A DNA stretch of 64,000 nt from Laguncularia racemosa (lineage: Eukaryota > Streptophyta > Magnoliopsida > Myrtales > Combretaceae): positions 1,488,001 through 1,552,000 of the forward strand of contig JBBMOL010000046.1 in assembly GCA_037954665.1 (NCBI GenBank), given 5' to 3'. Of this stretch, positions 13,195 through 24,812 are shown piece by piece. The translations under genes and the position numbers were made by a program. Position 1 is the first letter of the stretch. Each line of letters starts with the position of its first letter. The notes under the pieces were generated by a model. That model saw nothing but the letters and a program-made list of their open reading frames with translations. It did no database searches and was not told the origin of the DNA.

Positions 13195-14270
13195 ATGTCT
13201 AATAGAAATTCTCCTTGAAAGTGTGATGGGAGGAATTGATACGAAATTGATAATGGAAGCTCTTAACTACCGAGATGAGAAGAATGCTTAGAGTAGAGAT
13301 AGATCAATTTCATGAGCAGATGGAGCAAAATTTTGAGCAGTCATGAATTGCTTCTACAAGGTGTATGAGAGATAAAATGTTGAGAAGGGTTGTGTGCATG
13401 GAGAAAGATGAATGGGCTAAGAAAGGATTTGTAGATGAATCTAATTAGGATTCATTTGTGAGATATAAGAGGAATGCAGGGAGAACTAGAGGAGCTAGGA
13501 CTGAGGAAGATAACAACTTGGGGAACATGAAGATATTACAAGGAAAGAATAATCTTGAGGTGTATCTAGAGTGGGGGAAGAAGGTGGAGTTAATCTTTGA
13601 ATGCCACAATTATTCTGAAGCCAAGAAGGTAAAACTTGCTACCATTGAATTTTCTGATTATGCAATTGTTTGGTGGGATCAACTTTTATTGAATAGGAGG
13701 AGGAATAGAGAACCACCAATAAGGATGTGAGAGGAGATGAAGAGGATCATGAGGAAACAGTTTGTGCTTACATACTACCATAGGGGATTGTACAATAAAT
13801 TGCAAACCTTTAAGCAAGGCAATAGTAGTGTGGTGGAATATCATAAGGAGATAGAGGTTATCATGATTAGGGCTAACATTGATAAAGATCAAAAGGTGAC
13901 TATGGCTAGGTTCTTAGCTAGCTTGAATAGGAAGATTCAGAATGTGGTAAAGTTGTAGCATTATGTTGACTTGGAGGATATGATGCATATAGCTATTAAG
14001 GTTGAGAAGCAACTCAAGCGAAAAGATAGTAGCACCACACATGCCATACTGGGTTCTTCTAATTGGAGAGTCGAAACAAGGGAGAAAGAGGAGAAACAAT
14101 CCCACTTTAAACCAATGCCAGAACAAAAATCAGAATTGGCATCTCATGGGACTAGAGGTAAATCCGATCCTTCTACTTCTAGGAATCGTGATATTAAATA
14201 TTTTAAATACTAGGGTAAAGGACATATAGCTAATCAATGTTCAAATAGAAGAGTTATGGTGATGAAGGAT
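13195..14270 (+). pseudogene. Element D gag remnant
   Basis: Gag forms the particle that packages retrotransposon RNA. Frames interrupted by stops show the plant gypsy gag signature: MKILQGKNNLEVYLEW, IFECHNYSEAKKVKLA and VWWDQLLLNRRR (13527-13725), then TYYHRGLYNKLQ and VEYHKEIEVIMIRA (13765-13880). A CCHC knuckle can be traced at about 14193-14252, but both leading cysteines read tyrosine (KYFKY, then HIANQC), so RNA binding is lost. The equivalent regions of elements A and B show the expected cysteines. Confidence 0.8.
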
Positions 14271-14417
14271 AATGGAGAGATTGAAATTGATAGTGATTCG
14301 GATCATAACTCTATGCCATCGTTGGAGGATGATGATGATGGGGAGGAGTATACTGTTTAGGGGGAGTTGTTGGTAGCGAGGAGGGATTTGAGCGTGTAGA
14401 CAAAAGGGGGGGAAAAT

Positions 14418-14828
14418 GTGCAATGGGAGAATATCTTTTATATTAGATGCCTAATTCAAAATAAGGTGTATAGTGTGATTATAAATGGTAAGAGTTATAC
14501 AAATGCTACTAGCATGACCATGGTGGAGAAATTTAGGCTTCCCACAAGTAAACATCCTCATCCTTATAAATTGCAATGGCTGAATGATAGTAGTGAAGTG
14601 AGAGTCACAAAACAAGTGTTGGTTTCTTTTAGCATTAGAAAGCATGGGGATAAAGTGCTGTGTGATGTAGTTCCAATGCAAGCTGCACACATGTTATTAA
14701 GGAGGCCATGGCAATTTGATAGGCAGGTGAAGCTTGATGGATTCACCAACAAGTATTCTTTTATACATGAGCAGAAACATATTACTCTTTGTCCTTTGAT
14801 ACTAGTGAGGTTTATGAAGATCAAGTGA
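14418..14828 (+). pseudogene. Element D retropepsin remnant
   Basis: An aspartic protease domain releases gag and pol proteins in intact relatives. This 136-codon open stretch has the family phrase DVVPMQAAHMLLRRPWQFDR near its end. The active-site DSG reads NGK (about 14484), so the catalytic aspartate is lost and the protein cannot be active. Confidence 0.8.
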
Positions 14829-15039
14829 GGATACAGAAAGAGAGAGAACAAAAGAGAGTGAGTGGTAAAAATAAACTGAGTGCTATTGCAGAAGAAAAAG
14901 AGAGAGAGTTTTAGTTAAAGGAAAAAAGAAAAAAGAGGAAAAAAAATTAAGTAATGAGAGAAAAATAAAGTGGAAAGAAAAATTTTATGCGAGAGTCAGT
15001 GAGGTTAAGAATGCTCTGTTTTCAGGAACAAAGAGATCC

Positions 15040-15440
15040 ACTCAGGTTCATGAGAAGGTCAAGCTTAATATTGAGCGACGGAAAGAGCAATATGTAAAAT
15101 GAGCTAACAAAGGGTGTCATCAAATATGCTTTGAACCTAGAGGTTGGGTTTGGGTGCACATACGCCAAGAGCGATTCATAGCATAAAGGTGACCAAAGCT
15201 GCTTCCAAGAGGCCAGAGTCCATTCCAAGTCCTCAAGTGCATCAATGAAAAAGCTTACAGACTGGAATTGCCAGGTAAGTATTAAACCAGTGCTATTTTT
15301 AATGTTATCGATTTAAGTCCTTATAATTTAGGTGACAATTTGAGGACAAATCCTTTTCAAGATGAGGGGAATGATAAAGATCACGCTAGAAGAATTGGTC
15401 CAAAGATGATCGAGATCAAGCTAAGAGGATTGGACTAAGG
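15040..15440 (+). pseudogene. Element D integrase C-terminal tail
   Basis: Interrupted frames carry VHEKVKLNIERRKEQYVK, then FEPRGWVWVHIRQERF, SPFQVLKCINEKAYRLELPG and NLRTNPFQDEGNDKDHAR. This is the end of a gypsy integrase. The frame passes through the purine tract at the LTR border and on into the 3' LTR. It follows the protease spacer directly, which places the pol deletion just upstream. Confidence 0.75.
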
Positions 15441-15967
15441 AGCACGACCTAAGTTGAGGAAGAGATTTAAGGCTGACAACTTCAAGACCAATGAAGGCCG
15501 CCAGCCTAAATGCCTAGCGTAAATCAAAGGGAAGGCCAACTTGAGGGATTTCAAAGCCGTTGGCTTTGGTGTCGGCTTTGCTTGTTTGTCCTTTATTCGA
15601 ATTAGGTTTTTTTTTTTTTTTAATGTCATTTTGTATACTCAATCTTGTGAGACTATAATTAGTCGCCATACACTCATTGTAACACAATTAAGAATTAAGA
15701 AAGTTTATTCACAAATTTGAGAGAGAATTTCTCTTTTTTTCTTTAAGGAACTATCAAACTTATTAGGTTTTGAATCCGTGGCGTTCACTCAAACTTATCA
15801 ATCAATCCTTCTATAATCGATTGTGGTGTTAACACTTATACTAAGGTTCTTGTCTCATCTATAAATAACGGGTCGCGGTTTCCATTGTTCTTGATAGATT
15901 CATAAGTTGTGGGAATTATCAAATTTAAGTTATCGGGTTTCGTCACGGGTTGACAGGGTTTGCATCA
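15372..15967 (+). repeat. 3' LTR of element D
   Basis: Starts TGATAAAGATC after the purine tract GATGAGGGGAA and ends TGCATCA. It is 596 bp. Confidence 0.85.
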
Positions 15968-16231
15968 ATGGCTATCTGTTCCTCACGTGAATTTGTTTTA
16001 GCTTGAAGTAGGGAAAGATGTTACCAGAAATCAAGAGTGTAAAAACTGTATGCATAAGCAACTTTTGCTTCTTTTTTGGATCTATAGGTACATATAACAT
16101 ATTCATTGCATCGATGCTAATGTTAAGAGTGTAAGTTTTACTATAGACATTATACTTTGTCTCATGGATTTGGAAATGTTACTTATACATGCTATCAGGA
16201 AGTTAAGAGTGAAGAAAGAAAGGAAAAGAAA

Positions 16232-16874
16232 CAAAACAAAGTATAGTGTTTTTATTCTATGCTACTTCTATTGCATTGATGGGCGCTGTTCATACATACA
16301 GGTAAGCTACCCTCTTTATTTTTAAATAGGATGTTGGTTTTTATTAAAAATGGTCACTGAAAAATCGATTTTGAGGATGCCCCAAAAATTGATAGGACAA
16401 TTTTGTTGAAATTTCAATTAAAAAAAAAACAAAAAAAAAAATTCATTGCACCGAACCTTTTAGGACGATTATAATAGTAGCTCCTACTGTAGTGAGATAA
16501 TAACGGTAATGTATATATCTACTTAAATCCATGCAATTAACATAGATACTTTTATTATATGTGCCATATCATGTCAATGAAAATGGCTTATTAGAAAGAT
16601 TAAGAGTAAATTAACATTTTTGAAAGACTTAGCATTAGAAAGAACATAAAAGTTTATTGAACCCTGTCAATACATTTAATACACTTGATTATATTATTCG
16701 AAATTTTGGAATTGATTAATAATGGTCATAATTGGTAGATTTGTTCTCTTCATGGTGATCATCGGGGCGGCATTTAGGATGTTGCAATTGCCCTTTGCTG
16801 TATATTACATCCTTAAAGAAACAAAGTTGACAGGTGAAAATTTCCTACCGGAGTTCTATTTTTATGGAGATAAG
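16232..16874 (+). pseudogene. Possible CASP-like membrane protein gene relic
   Basis: Two exon-like pieces are visible. The first (about 16245-16301) reads VFLFYATSIALMGAVHTYR before a GTAAGC donor. The second (16752-16874) reads MLQLPFAVYYILKE and FLPEFYFYGDK before GTCTGA. The end resembles the conserved FYGDK segment of plant CASP-like (Casparian strip protein-like) four-helix membrane proteins. No further exons or start region are visible, so this would be a fragment. The match is short and I hold it loosely. Confidence 0.35.
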
Positions 16875-17822
16875 GTCTGAATAACTCATTTGATGGTCTT
16901 AATGAATTTTCTAGTTCATTTGCTAACATATTTTTTCTTTTGCTACTTTTTTTGTTAATGAAGATGTTGTCGTTGGTTAAGTCCTATGGGTTTGAGCTAA
17001 TCCAATAAGTATATGCAATAACAGTAAGTTTTACCATTTTTAAATATATTGAGAATTAATCTTTATTGTTGTCTTGTCGCTCACTACAAGGAAGAGTTTG
17101 AAAAATTGGCATCTCAAATGTTGCAATTCGAGAGACACCATATATTCATTTGTTAATATATATAGCAAGTTATATGGTATTTTTTGTGATGCATGATAAT
17201 ACATGATGAAACATAAGTATTTTATGAATTAAATAATTTAATAATCATATAAAATAGGATCATTTTATGTTGTATGTTACATATAGGTTATAATATACAC
17301 TAATATCAATATTTAGTAGTGATTCACTATATTCCATCACACCATGCTAAACATTTGACAATTTATTATCATAAATCAATAAAGATATATCATGATCAAT
17401 ATTATTTAATTGTATGAGTATATATCGTATGTAGATTATACATGAAAATTGATATTTTAATTTATGTTTATATATTACATGAATTGTAAGAATTGTGCTA
17501 TTTCTTATTACGTTATGCAAAAATTGTAAATTGTTTCATATTCTATATTTTTATTCATTACATATTTTCCAATAAAACATTTTCATTTTCATATATTTTT
17601 ACTAATAGATATATACTATTAATATGCATAGAGCAATTATAATAAGTTCATATATTTCTATAAAGTAATAAAAGCTTTCCATCTCAAATAGCTTTTGACA
17701 TTTGAATTTTATTCATGTCCTATCATTTTCTAGTGATGCTATAAAGCGCTAAATTGTTCATCCTTGCTAACCTTTGTTCTGGTTCGTAGTTGTCCTTAAA
17801 CAACTCCTTCTATATATGCCAT
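16875..17822. other. No gene recognised
   Basis: AT-rich text with many ATAT and TTTA runs. A CACTACAAGGAAG phrase near 17083 and a CTGTAGTGA phrase near 16482 resemble CACTA-element ends, but they are not correctly paired. Confidence 0.4.
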
Positions 17823-18067
17823 TGTAGCAAACTAGAAAAAAAATTCTTATTCTCATTTTCTATTAATAAGAGTATACATGACCTTTTATAGTACAATAGA
17901 AACCAAAAAAGGAAAACTAAATTACCCCAAAAAAGGGAAACAATTGTACTAATCAAATCCCTCCAATTAAGGGATTTCCACCAATTTCTCCTAAGATAGT
18001 TATAGCTTGCTAATCTATTCTTACAGCCTGTAAAATTAGTATTTATAACTTCATCACATCTTGACCA
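17823..18067 (-). repeat. 3' LTR of the copia element
   Basis: 245 bp, matching 22599-22843 along its length with scattered substitutions. Confidence 0.85.
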
Positions 18068-18138
18068 CCCCCCCCCCCCCCCCAAGCCGAGAAATAGATG
18101 TCTTTAAATCCCAGCTTAAACAAAAGGTCATAAAAGCT

Positions 18139-19718
18139 TTAATTGTTCAACCCCTTTGTTAGAACATCAAATAATTGATGTTCTAATAGAACATAAGACA
18201 TACACACTAACCCTTCTTCCAATTTTTCTTTGATGAAATGTCTGTTAATTTCAATATGCTTTGTTTTATCGTGCTGTATGGGATTATGAGCAATATTGAT
18301 AGTTGACTTCTTGTCACAAGAGAGCTTCATAGGACCTTCCCATTTAATCTTCAAATCAATCAAGATAATCTTTAGCCAAAGTAGTTCGCACAATCCTTGT
18401 GCCATTGCTCTGAATTTCAACTCAATTGATGATCTTACCATTATGTTTTGCTTGTTGCTCTTCCATGATACTAGGTTACCTCCAAGAAAGACACCATACC
18501 CTATAGTTGATCTTCTATTCACTAGAGACCTTGCACAGTCAACATCGGTATATGCTTCTAGAGTAAGAGCATCATTTTTCTTGAACAACATCCCTTTTCC
18601 TAAGTTTCCTTTTAAATAATGCAATACTCGATAGGTAGCTTGAAGGTGAGGTTTTCTTAGATCATGCATGAATTGAGTGATCAAGCTAACAGAGTATGCA
18701 ATTTTAGGTCAAGTGTGAGCAAGGTATATAAGTCTTCCCACCAATCGTTGGTACATTCTTTTGTCAACAGTTGCTTCTTCTTTAGCTTCTCGTAGCTTAT
18801 GATTTGGATCAATTAGGGTAGAAATTAGCTTACACCCAATCTTCACTGTCTTTATCAACAAAGTAATCACATACTTTTGTTAAGATATAAAAATCTGTTG
18901 CTTGGAATAGGCAACCTCAATACCAAGAAAATACTTTAGTTTCCCCATTTTTTTTTTATCTCAAACTCTTTGACTAATTTCTACTTCAATTCAAGTCTCT
19001 CGCTTTCATCATTTCTGGTTACTATAATGTCATCCACATAAATTAGTAGAGCAGTTACTCCCCCTACAGCTGAATGTTTAATGAAGAGAGTGCGATCACC
19101 TTGGCTTTGTTTGTACCTAGCTTCATAACTTTTGTGAATCTTCCAAACCATGCCTTAAGAGATTGTTTTAACCTATAAAGAGCCTTTTTCAGTTTGCATA
19201 CCTTATTACTTGTGTTTTCCTTGAAACCAAGTGGGATGTTCATGTATATTTTATCTTCTAATTCACCTTGAAGGAAAGCATTTTTTGATGTCATACTATA
19301 GAAGTGGCCAATTAAAGTTAGCAACTAAGGATAATAGAATTCTTAAAGTATTCATTTTTGCAACTAGAGCAAAAGTCTCATGATAATCAACTTCATAAGT
19401 CTGAGTATACTCCTTGGTCACTAATCTTGCTTTGTATCTTTCAAGAGATCTATTAACCTTATACTTCAATGTGAAAATCCACTTATAATCCACGACATTC
19501 TTCCCTCTTAGTTTATCAACAATCTCCCAAGTCTTGTTCTTCTCTAATGCACTTATCTCCTCCTTCATAGCATTCCTCCATTCCCTTTTTGACAATGCTT
19601 CAAAAATAATATTTAGAATAGCAATGGTGTTTAGACTTATGATGAACGTTTTGTAGGTTGGGGACAAGTGTTTAGGGAGACATAGTAAGATAGTGGGTAG
19701 AGTGGTTGCTTTATGCAC
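18139..19718 (-). pseudogene. Copia reverse transcriptase and RNase H remnant
   Basis: These domains copy the element RNA into DNA. The reading order on the minus strand is WRNAMKEEISALEKNKTWEI, DYKWIFTLKYK, YKARLVTKEYTQ and DYHETFALVAKMNTLRILLS (19718 to about 19330). Then follow DVKNAFLQGELEDKIYMNIP with the first catalytic aspartate region, the YVDD box (19029-19040, intact), and the RNase H tail with YTDVDCARSLVNRRSTIGY and QLFDVLTKGLNN ending at 18139. Several frame changes and stops separate the pieces, so it is not functional. Confidence 0.85.
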
Positions 19719-20039
19719 TCTTGGGTATGTTTTCTAAGAGCAATGGGAATGTCCATGTCATTTATTGGGTCAACGAGTGGTGAGTTTAGTTTTACCATGA
19801 TCTCAATGCTAGAGTTTAAGTTGGAAGCTTCTTGATCTCCAAGGCCTAAGTAAGAGAAATTTTGGACTTACACCTAAACTAGAGTAGATTCTTAAGTTTG
19901 CGTTTGTTTTAGAGCCTTTTTCCTTGAATATACCAAAGGAAATTTTGGGTAATTATGAGTGTCAATGGCTGGTTTAAGGGATGAAACAGTAGCTTGAGTA
20001 GGAGATGACTTTGAGGATACAGTGCTAACAAGTGAAGGA

Positions 20040-21420
20040 AGGTCAAGAAGGTTAAAGAAATCATAAGGAGGACTATCTTCCATCATTGTAGTCTCCCCCT
20101 GAAGAGAGGCCTTGGAGAAAATAGGTGTATTTTCTACAAAAGTGACATCTTTAGATATGTAAAATTGTTTGGATGAAGGATGCTAACACTTGTAACCTTT
20201 TTTAGTGGAAGAGTAACCGAGGAAAATACATTTGATGGCTTAAGGGTCTAACTTACCTCTATATTGGTTGTGGATATGTAAAAAAGCAATGCACCCAAAT
20301 ACTTAGGTGTAAGACCATTAGAGGTTATGAAATGTGGGTAAAAGGTTTTGAAATTTTCAATGGGGCTTTTGTTGTCTAGTACACGTGAAGGAAGTTTATT
20401 TATCATGTGTGTAGTGGTAAGAACAGCCTCTCCCCCAATAGGACTTGGGAACATTCCCTTGAAAAAGTAGCGCCCAGGTGGAGTTAAGTAAATGCCCATT
20501 TTTCCTCTTTGCTACACCATTTTGTTGGGTGTGCTGGCACATGATGAATAATGGATAATGCCTTGTGATTAAAAGTAGGGTAATAAAATATGGTTAAAGT
20601 AATCTCTAGCATTATTTGTTCTAATGCTTTTGATTTTAACCCCAAATTGGTTTTAAACTATTGTGTGAAAACTTAATATGACTTGACTAACATTGAATTT
20701 TTGTTTAAGAAGAAAGAGCCATGTAACCTAAGTGTAATCATCAATCAAGGACACAAACTACCGAGCTCTAGATATATTAGTTATAGTTGAAGGACCCCAA
20801 ATGTCACTGAATTAAATGAAAAAGGATGAGTACTTCTTTTATTGCTAATAGGAAATGATATACGAGTGTGTTTTACCATCTCACAAACATCACAATGAAA
20901 CTCAGAAACATCCAATCCATAAAATAAATTAGGAAACATGACTTTTAAAACCTTAAAAAAGGGTGAGCTAGACTTGGGTGATGTAACTGAATTACATCTT
21001 TATTTGAGGAACTGAGAAAAGACACTGAAATATTGCTTTGAGATGGTTCAATGTGATAAAGGCTGCTTCTTTCCTTAGCAACTCCAATCCTCCTCCCCGA
21101 GCCTTGGTCCTAAAAACACAATAAGAAGGAAAAATAGTAGCATAACATTTAAGATCATGGGTAAGTTTTTGGATGGAGATGAGACTGGCTGATAATTTTG
21201 GTACATAGAGAATATTTTTTAGGATGATGGTAGGTGTAATGTGTATGTTTCCAAAACTAGCAACAATAGCTAACATACAATTAGCCACTCCAATCTTTCT
21301 ACTACTTTCTAATGCTCAAGCAGGAGTATACGAATGGAAAAATTGAGATGTAAGGGTCATATGGTCTGTAGCACAAGAGTCAATTATCTAAGAGTTGTAA
21401 TAAATTTCTTTTGAGGCATT
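20040..21420 (-). pseudogene. Copia pre-integrase and integrase remnant
   Basis: The minus strand carries LKNILYVPKLSASLISIQKL (about 21160-21220), the end of the protease/pre-integrase region. The integrase end follows, with GGEAVLTTTHMINKLPSRVL and KSPIENFKTFYPH (about 20330-20440). Stops split the domain throughout. Confidence 0.75.
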
Positions 21421-21559
21421 CATACAAAAAGAAAATGAAGGACTATGCAAAAGAGCCAATGAGCAAGCTCTAGAAGGCTTCTTAAGTAACCTCAACAAGT
21501 TCCTTATCCTCTTGATTTCTTAACTGTTGAGCCTCCCTACAGCAGGTTTTTCCTTAGGT

Positions 21560-22482
21560 TTTGAATCCTTTGCCATGTGTACTTGAGGCTTCTGTTGTCC
21601 TCCACAAGTTCCCCACTCTCGACTTAGAGGCTTACTGTTTAGCTTCCAACACTTCTCCTTTGTGTGCCTCGGTTTCTTGCAATAGGTGCACTAAAGGTTG
21701 TCCTTGTTCTCCTTCCATTGGTTCTCTCTTCCTAGTTATTTGGAAAAATCACCTTTTCTTTTCTCTTGGTGATCTGGTCTTTACTACTAAGGTTGAACCA
21801 TCCACACTTTGAGGCTCTAGCGTGACATTCCTTCGACTTTCTTCTACTCAAACCAATGAGATTATTTCTTCCAAAGATGGTTTGTCATCTTTGCCAAGAA
21901 TTTGAACCCTAACCTGATCAAATTCAGGATTCAAACCGGCAAAAAATCATACGATCCTTCTCTTTAAAACTCTTTTTAAGACAATTGCATCATCAGGGGA
22001 TTTCATCTAAAAGACTTGATAATGATCTAGTTCTTGCTATAGGTTTTGCAGTATATTTGCATATTTTGTGACAGACTTATTACTTTGTTTAGTGGCTACT
22101 ATTTTTACCTTAATATCATACTCTTGGGTAATATCACCAACCTTTGAATATGTGCAATGAATGAATTCCCATATCTCCTTTGCCGAGGCTAAAAACATGT
22201 AGGTGCCATTGATTTAGGCTCCATGGAATCTCATAACCAGGACATTGTCATGGAGTCCTCTTCATCCCAGGGTTCAAATGTTGGATCCTCCTTTGCTGGT
22301 GGCATTCCAAGAAGACAATTAAGTTTCCCTTTGCCTTTGAGGCATGTGCGGACAAGTTGCGACCATTTGAGGTAGTTCTTCCCATTGAGTCTATTAAAGG
22401 TTTGAATATTATGTAATTATCCAATTTTTTTAGCATTATTGGAGTCTTTAGATGTTTTAGGGCTGTTGATAATTTCGGACAT
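21560..22482 (-). pseudogene. Copia gag remnant with CCHC knuckle
   Basis: From the ATG at 22482 the minus strand reads MSEIINSPKTSKDSNNAKK, then LNGKNYLKWSQLVRTCLKGK with a stop between, typical of copia gag. A perfect CX2CX4HX4C knuckle, CTYCKKPRHTKEKC, is present near 21650-21694. Stops and shifts occur between these landmarks. Confidence 0.8.
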
Positions 22483-22598
22483 GGTGATCGAAAGTGATGT
22501 CCAGCGAACTAAAGCTGTTAGATAAAGAAACGACCAAAGAAAACCGATTATGAAGGCAAAGAGAAATCCTAAGAATGAAGCCTAGAGCTTTGATACCA

Positions 22599-22843
22599 TG
22601 TAGCAAACTGGAAAAATAATTTTTATTCTCATTTTTTATTACTAAGAGTATATATGACATTTTATAGTATAACAAAAACCAAAAAAGGAAAATTAAATCA
22701 CCCTAAAAAAAAGGAAATAATCATACTAATTCAATCCCTCCAATCAAGGGATTTCCACCAATTTCCCCTAAGATAATTATAGCTTCCTAATATGTTCTTA
22801 CAACCTGTAAAATTAGTATTTACAACTTCATCACATCTCGACA
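22599..22843 (-). repeat. 5' LTR of the copia element
   Basis: 245 bp, TG...CA on the minus strand, with the primer-binding site directly at its inner end. Confidence 0.85.
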
Positions 22844-23736
22844 TAATATACATAAAATAATTATAATAAATTTTTATCTCTCTTTCATACAATACTAATT
22901 TTTTATCTTTATTAACTTTTTGAAATTTATTTTTTTTTCATATCCTTTCATTTTTTGTGATGCATGATAATACATGATCAAATCATACATCTCCTTTATT
23001 CCACCTTTGTTTATGAATTTCCTAATTTTACCATTGATTGACATTGATATTCATCAACTTAAATTACATTGATAATCATTAAATTGAAAAATATAGATAT
23101 AACTTACTTTTTCACTTATTGTTTCAAATTTATATTAGTAAAATATTTATTTCATTTACTAAAGAACATTATAACATGTATATAAAAAGAAAAAACGTTA
23201 TGACTTCATATTCTTAGCCCATTTTCAACTTACCATTTTCATGTCTTATTTTCAATAAATTAATGTTTTTGTTACATTGTTTATATTCGAAAGTTTACTA
23301 TCTTTTCAATCCCCTCCCCCCCCTCCCCGGCCCCTCTAAAAAAAAAAAATGAAAGATCATTCTCTATGTGGTTTATTTTATTTATTGTTATTATTATTAT
23401 TTTACGAAAGCAAATGTTAATTCTTACATCCTTTTTCTAAATTTAGATATCATTTGTGTAATCATTTTAATTTGGGAATTTATTGTACTTTTGCATTCCC
23501 TAAAAAATTATCATTTACATAAAATTAAATTAGAATGCAACTAATATTATGTTTAAGATTAGATTTAAATGATAGAATGTTTGAATGCAAAGGAGGTTAA
23601 ATTGGAACATAATTGATATGAGAATATAGCATCAATTCAATGACTATTATATTATTAAGATTTTTAATAAACACTAGGGTGTATTGATAGTATAATGAGA
23701 ACATTTCTATGATTAAATAAATGGATGTTATTGTTT
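22844..23736. other. No gene recognised
   Basis: AT-rich DNA that includes the short repeat copy 23128-23215, a CT-rich C run with an A run (about 23310-23349), and an (ATT)n run near 23390. Confidence 0.45.
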
Positions 23737-24445
23737 AAGTGGAAGCCTACTTAATAAATTTACTTTTAAAGATAAATACAATTAACATGCTAACTATAGA
23801 TGCCAGTATTTTGTTAAAGTAATAGGATAAATATTATTATTTAATAATTGAGGTTCTTACCTTACACTCAAACTAAACGCAAGTTAAGTTTTGTGATCAA
23901 TAACAATTCTTATGAAATTCTGATAAAAGGAGTTTATACTTATTGGACTTTATTTACGAAAATTTTAAGAAACAGAAAAAAGAAAATTTTGAGGCAAATG
24001 AAAAATAACTTTATGAATATAAAATTCAAATAGTAATTGATGCATAATTTTTTTAATTGAAGTTAATGATTTTTATTTTTAATTTTTCAATTAGCACCCT
24101 AATATGAACCATTAATGACAGTAGTTATATAAGATAATCTTTAAATAATTTTTGAAACTTTTTATGTGTATGTATCCATTTTTATTCAAAGAGATAAAAT
24201 TGTCAATGGTTACTTTTTATTTATAAAAATATAATGTTATATTATAGAGATAAAATAGTTAATGAGTATATTTTGAGTGGTATAATATTTTAATAATAGT
24301 ATGGTATAGGGATTTTTTTTTTTTTAAATTATGTTTTCCTCTTTTCCTATTTATTTTGTGTTCTCCACAAAAATGTTTTCTTATAAAACTTACTATTATA
24401 TTTGTTAGACTCAAAAATCACACAAAATCTCCATAGTTTCTCTTA
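23737..24445. repeat. Dispersed repeat, copy 3 of 3 (truncated)
   Basis: Matches 8266 to about 9000, including AACATGCTAACTATA, GTATTTTGTTAAAGTAATAG, GGCAAATG and TTATGTGTATGTATC. It stops near TAGTTTCTCTT, well short of the end seen in the other two copies. Confidence 0.6.
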
Positions 24446-24745
24446 AACAGTTTTTTAATGCCAACCCTTGTTCTAGTTCTTAGATTTTCTGAAACAATTC
24501 CTTCTTTCCAACCCTTGTTCAAGATGTTGTATCTCATTAGGTTCAACTTTTCTTATATGAATTTCATTCTTCCTCTCTTAGGGGACATATACGAACTTAA
24601 GATTGGCATCTCATTTGTTTTTTGTTGGTATGAAGAGGGATATTTATGCCTTTGTAGCTTTTTGTGCAATGTGTCAAAGCAATGAATCTCAAAATTTATC
24701 TCCAACTTGCCTTCTTAATCCATTGCCTATTATGTGCGGGTAAGT

Positions 24746-24811
24746 TGGGTTGAGTTTTCATATAGGACATCATATCTTCTATCTGCTAGTATGACTCCCT
24801 TCGAGATTGTG
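24746..24811 (+). pseudogene. Gypsy integrase scrap
   Basis: One open phrase reads WVEFSYRTSYLLSASMTPFE then IV, the conserved stretch near the end of the gypsy integrase core. It abuts element E at 24813, so E probably landed in an older plus-strand gypsy copy. The upstream part is unreadable. Confidence 0.6.
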
Positions 24812-24812
24812 A

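Larger units (their letters stand above)
11991..15967 (+). mobile_element. Internally deleted Ty3/gypsy LTR retrotransposon (element D)
   Basis: This is a complete insertion bounded by a perfect 5-bp target duplication, ATGGC (11986-11990 and 15968-15972). The 5' LTR is 11991-12701 and the 3' LTR is 15372-15967. A primer-binding site for initiator tRNA-Met follows the 5' LTR and a purine tract precedes the 3' LTR. Inside, gag, a decayed protease and the C-terminal tail of integrase can be read. Reverse transcriptase, RNase H and the integrase core are missing; the junction is near 15040. It could only have moved with proteins from a relative, if at all. Confidence 0.9.
17823..22843 (-). mobile_element. 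Decayed Ty1/copia LTR retrotransposon
   Basis: Two 245-bp LTRs (22599-22843 as 5', 17823-18067 as 3') enclose gag, integrase, reverse transcriptase and RNase H in copia order on the minus strand. The primer-binding site TGGTATCAAAGC (initiator tRNA-Met type) lies at 22587-22598, and a G tract (18068-18083 as C on the plus strand) lies where the polypurine tract belongs. All reading frames are broken by stops and shifts. The flanking five bases (GCCAT and TAATA) do not match, so the target duplication is not shown. Confidence 0.88.

Noticed and set aside
13686..14851. Minus-strand frames opposite element D
   Set aside because: Antisense to recognisable gag and protease on the plus strand.
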